Shown here: positions 63,489-64,000 of the stretch, one piece after another | Position numbering within the stretch: the stretch's first letter is position 1 | Layout of the letters: the number at the start of each line of letters is the position of its first letter | DNA from: Qipengyuania flava | GTDB lineage: Bacteria > Pseudomonadota > Alphaproteobacteria > Sphingomonadales > Sphingomonadaceae | Reading direction: 5' to 3' | DNA length: 64,000 nucleotides | Assembly: GCF_019448255.1 (NCBI RefSeq) | Contig: NZ_CP080410.1 | Location: forward strand, 620,001 to 684,000 | The notes under the pieces: generated by a model | Seen by the model: only the letters and a program-made list of their open reading frames with translations | What the model was told of the DNA's origin: nothing | Database searches by the model: none | Made by a program: the position numbers and the translations under genes

Positions 63489-64000
63489 TGCTGGCGGGCG
63501 CTTTCATGCCGCTGGCGCTGGTGGTCGCAGCGCAGCAGGAACTGCCGCCGCAGGAAGAACCGGCCAGCGAGTTGCCGACCGTCAATCCCGAACCGGGCGA
63601 GCCGCCTGCCGTCGACAACGAAGTGATCGATGGCCGCCGTCGCCCCGATTACACCGAACCTTTGCCGGACGAGGTCTCGCAGACAAACGAGGGCGCGGTG
63701 CGCGCCCCGCCGCCCGAAGCCTTTCCCGTCGATCAGATCCCGATCCCGGACCGCTGGCGGCTGATCGAAAGCCTTGGCGTGGTCAAGGAACGCTGGTGGG
63801 ACCCCTACAACCAGAACACCTACAAAGGCGACCGGCCGATCAATCCGGACAAGGTCCCCTGGCTGCCGATCACCGGCGACGACTGGTTCTTCATTGCCAA
63901 TGCGGTGAGCGACACGGTGTTCGAACCGCGCACCTTCCCGATCCCCGTCGGCGTGCAGACCACCGAGCGCCCCGACAGCCTCGACGTTTTCGGCAAGGAT
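63488..64000 (+). CDS. Secreted, probably outer-membrane protein, 5' part
   Basis: The first 171 residues of a gene running off the right edge. A short signal peptide (MLAGAFMPLALVVAAQQ) is followed by a proline/glutamate-rich spacer (~residues 18-75) and then a conserved-looking start: DRWRLIESLGVVKERWWDPYNQNTYKGDRPI and DWFFIANAVSDTVFEPRTFPIPVG in outline. 'DPYNQN..KGD.P' openings are seen in large outer-membrane beta-barrel-like proteins of several phyla, which is the best guess. ATG 63488 shares a base with the lipoprotein stop (TGATG), so it belongs to the same operon. Confidence 0.7.
   Translation, partial: MLAGAFMPLALVVAAQQELPPQEEPASELPTVNPEPGEPPAVDNEVIDGRRRPDYTEPLPDEVSQTNEGAVRAPPPEAFPVDQIPIPDRWRLIESLGVVKERWWDPYNQNTYKGDRPINPDKVPWLPITGDDWFFIANAVSDTVFEPRTFPIPVGVQTTERPDSLDVFGKD

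Overview
The window reads as chromosomal DNA of a GC-rich alphaproteobacterium of the sphingomonad/erythrobacter type. The grounds are a large TonB-dependent receptor next to flavin-dependent halogenase homologues, many 4-nt ATGA/GTGA stop-start overlaps, split glycine decarboxylase (gcvPA/gcvPB), methionine synthase split into two genes, and a tandem glycine riboswitch. The exact genus cannot be fixed from sequence reading alone. No tRNA, rRNA, insertion sequence, prophage or CRISPR array was seen.

From 1 to about 43.8 kb the window is almost wholly carbohydrate acquisition and breakdown. (a) 1-5035: an FAD-dependent sugar dehydrogenase set (MFS importer, Tat-exported small subunit, GMC flavoprotein, two TIM-barrel isomerase-like proteins), which suggests oxidised (3-keto) sugar metabolism. 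(b) 5046-13254: a beta-glucan/gluconate set (GH5, LacI regulator, SMP-30 lactonase, GH3 beta-glucosidase, gluconokinase, GntP permease, cupin lipoprotein), linked by a shared 16-bp operator-like palindrome. (c) 13372-17451: small redox/stress-type proteins (PNPOx-like, DUF1348, YHS, isochorismatase-like) running away from a TetR-cupin pair. (d) 17448-33161: a maltodextrin/starch locus: GH13, MFS and LacI on the minus strand; TonB receptor, halogenase homologue, two GH13, GH97 and a second halogenase homologue on the plus strand. The last five genes overlap one another by 4 nt. (e) 33158-43759: moaA behind a GH42 beta-galactosidase, then divergently a Na+/sugar symporter, GH36 alpha-galactosidase, galT and galK, and a convergent GH3-like protein that has lost recognisable catalytic motifs.

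From 43.9 to 57.1 kb the genes are one-carbon and amino-acid housekeeping. An ArsR-methyltransferase fusion with a perfect inverted repeat at its start leads metF, metH part 1, a GNAT acetyltransferase, metH part 2 and a TauE/SafE permease. A serine hydrolase follows, and then the glycine cleavage operon gcvT-gcvH-gcvPA-gcvPB behind its riboswitch.

From 57.2 kb to the right edge lies an envelope operon that I cannot match to a described system: a CHASE2-type adenylate/guanylate cyclase, a small secreted protein, a multiheme c-type cytochrome, a lipoprotein with two HbpS/GlcG-like domains (apparently starting at a CTG codon), and the start of a further secreted, probably outer-membrane protein. 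The overlaps suggest co-expression, and the genes could link an extracytoplasmic signal to heme or electron handling in the periplasm. This is the best candidate for an undescribed system in the window.
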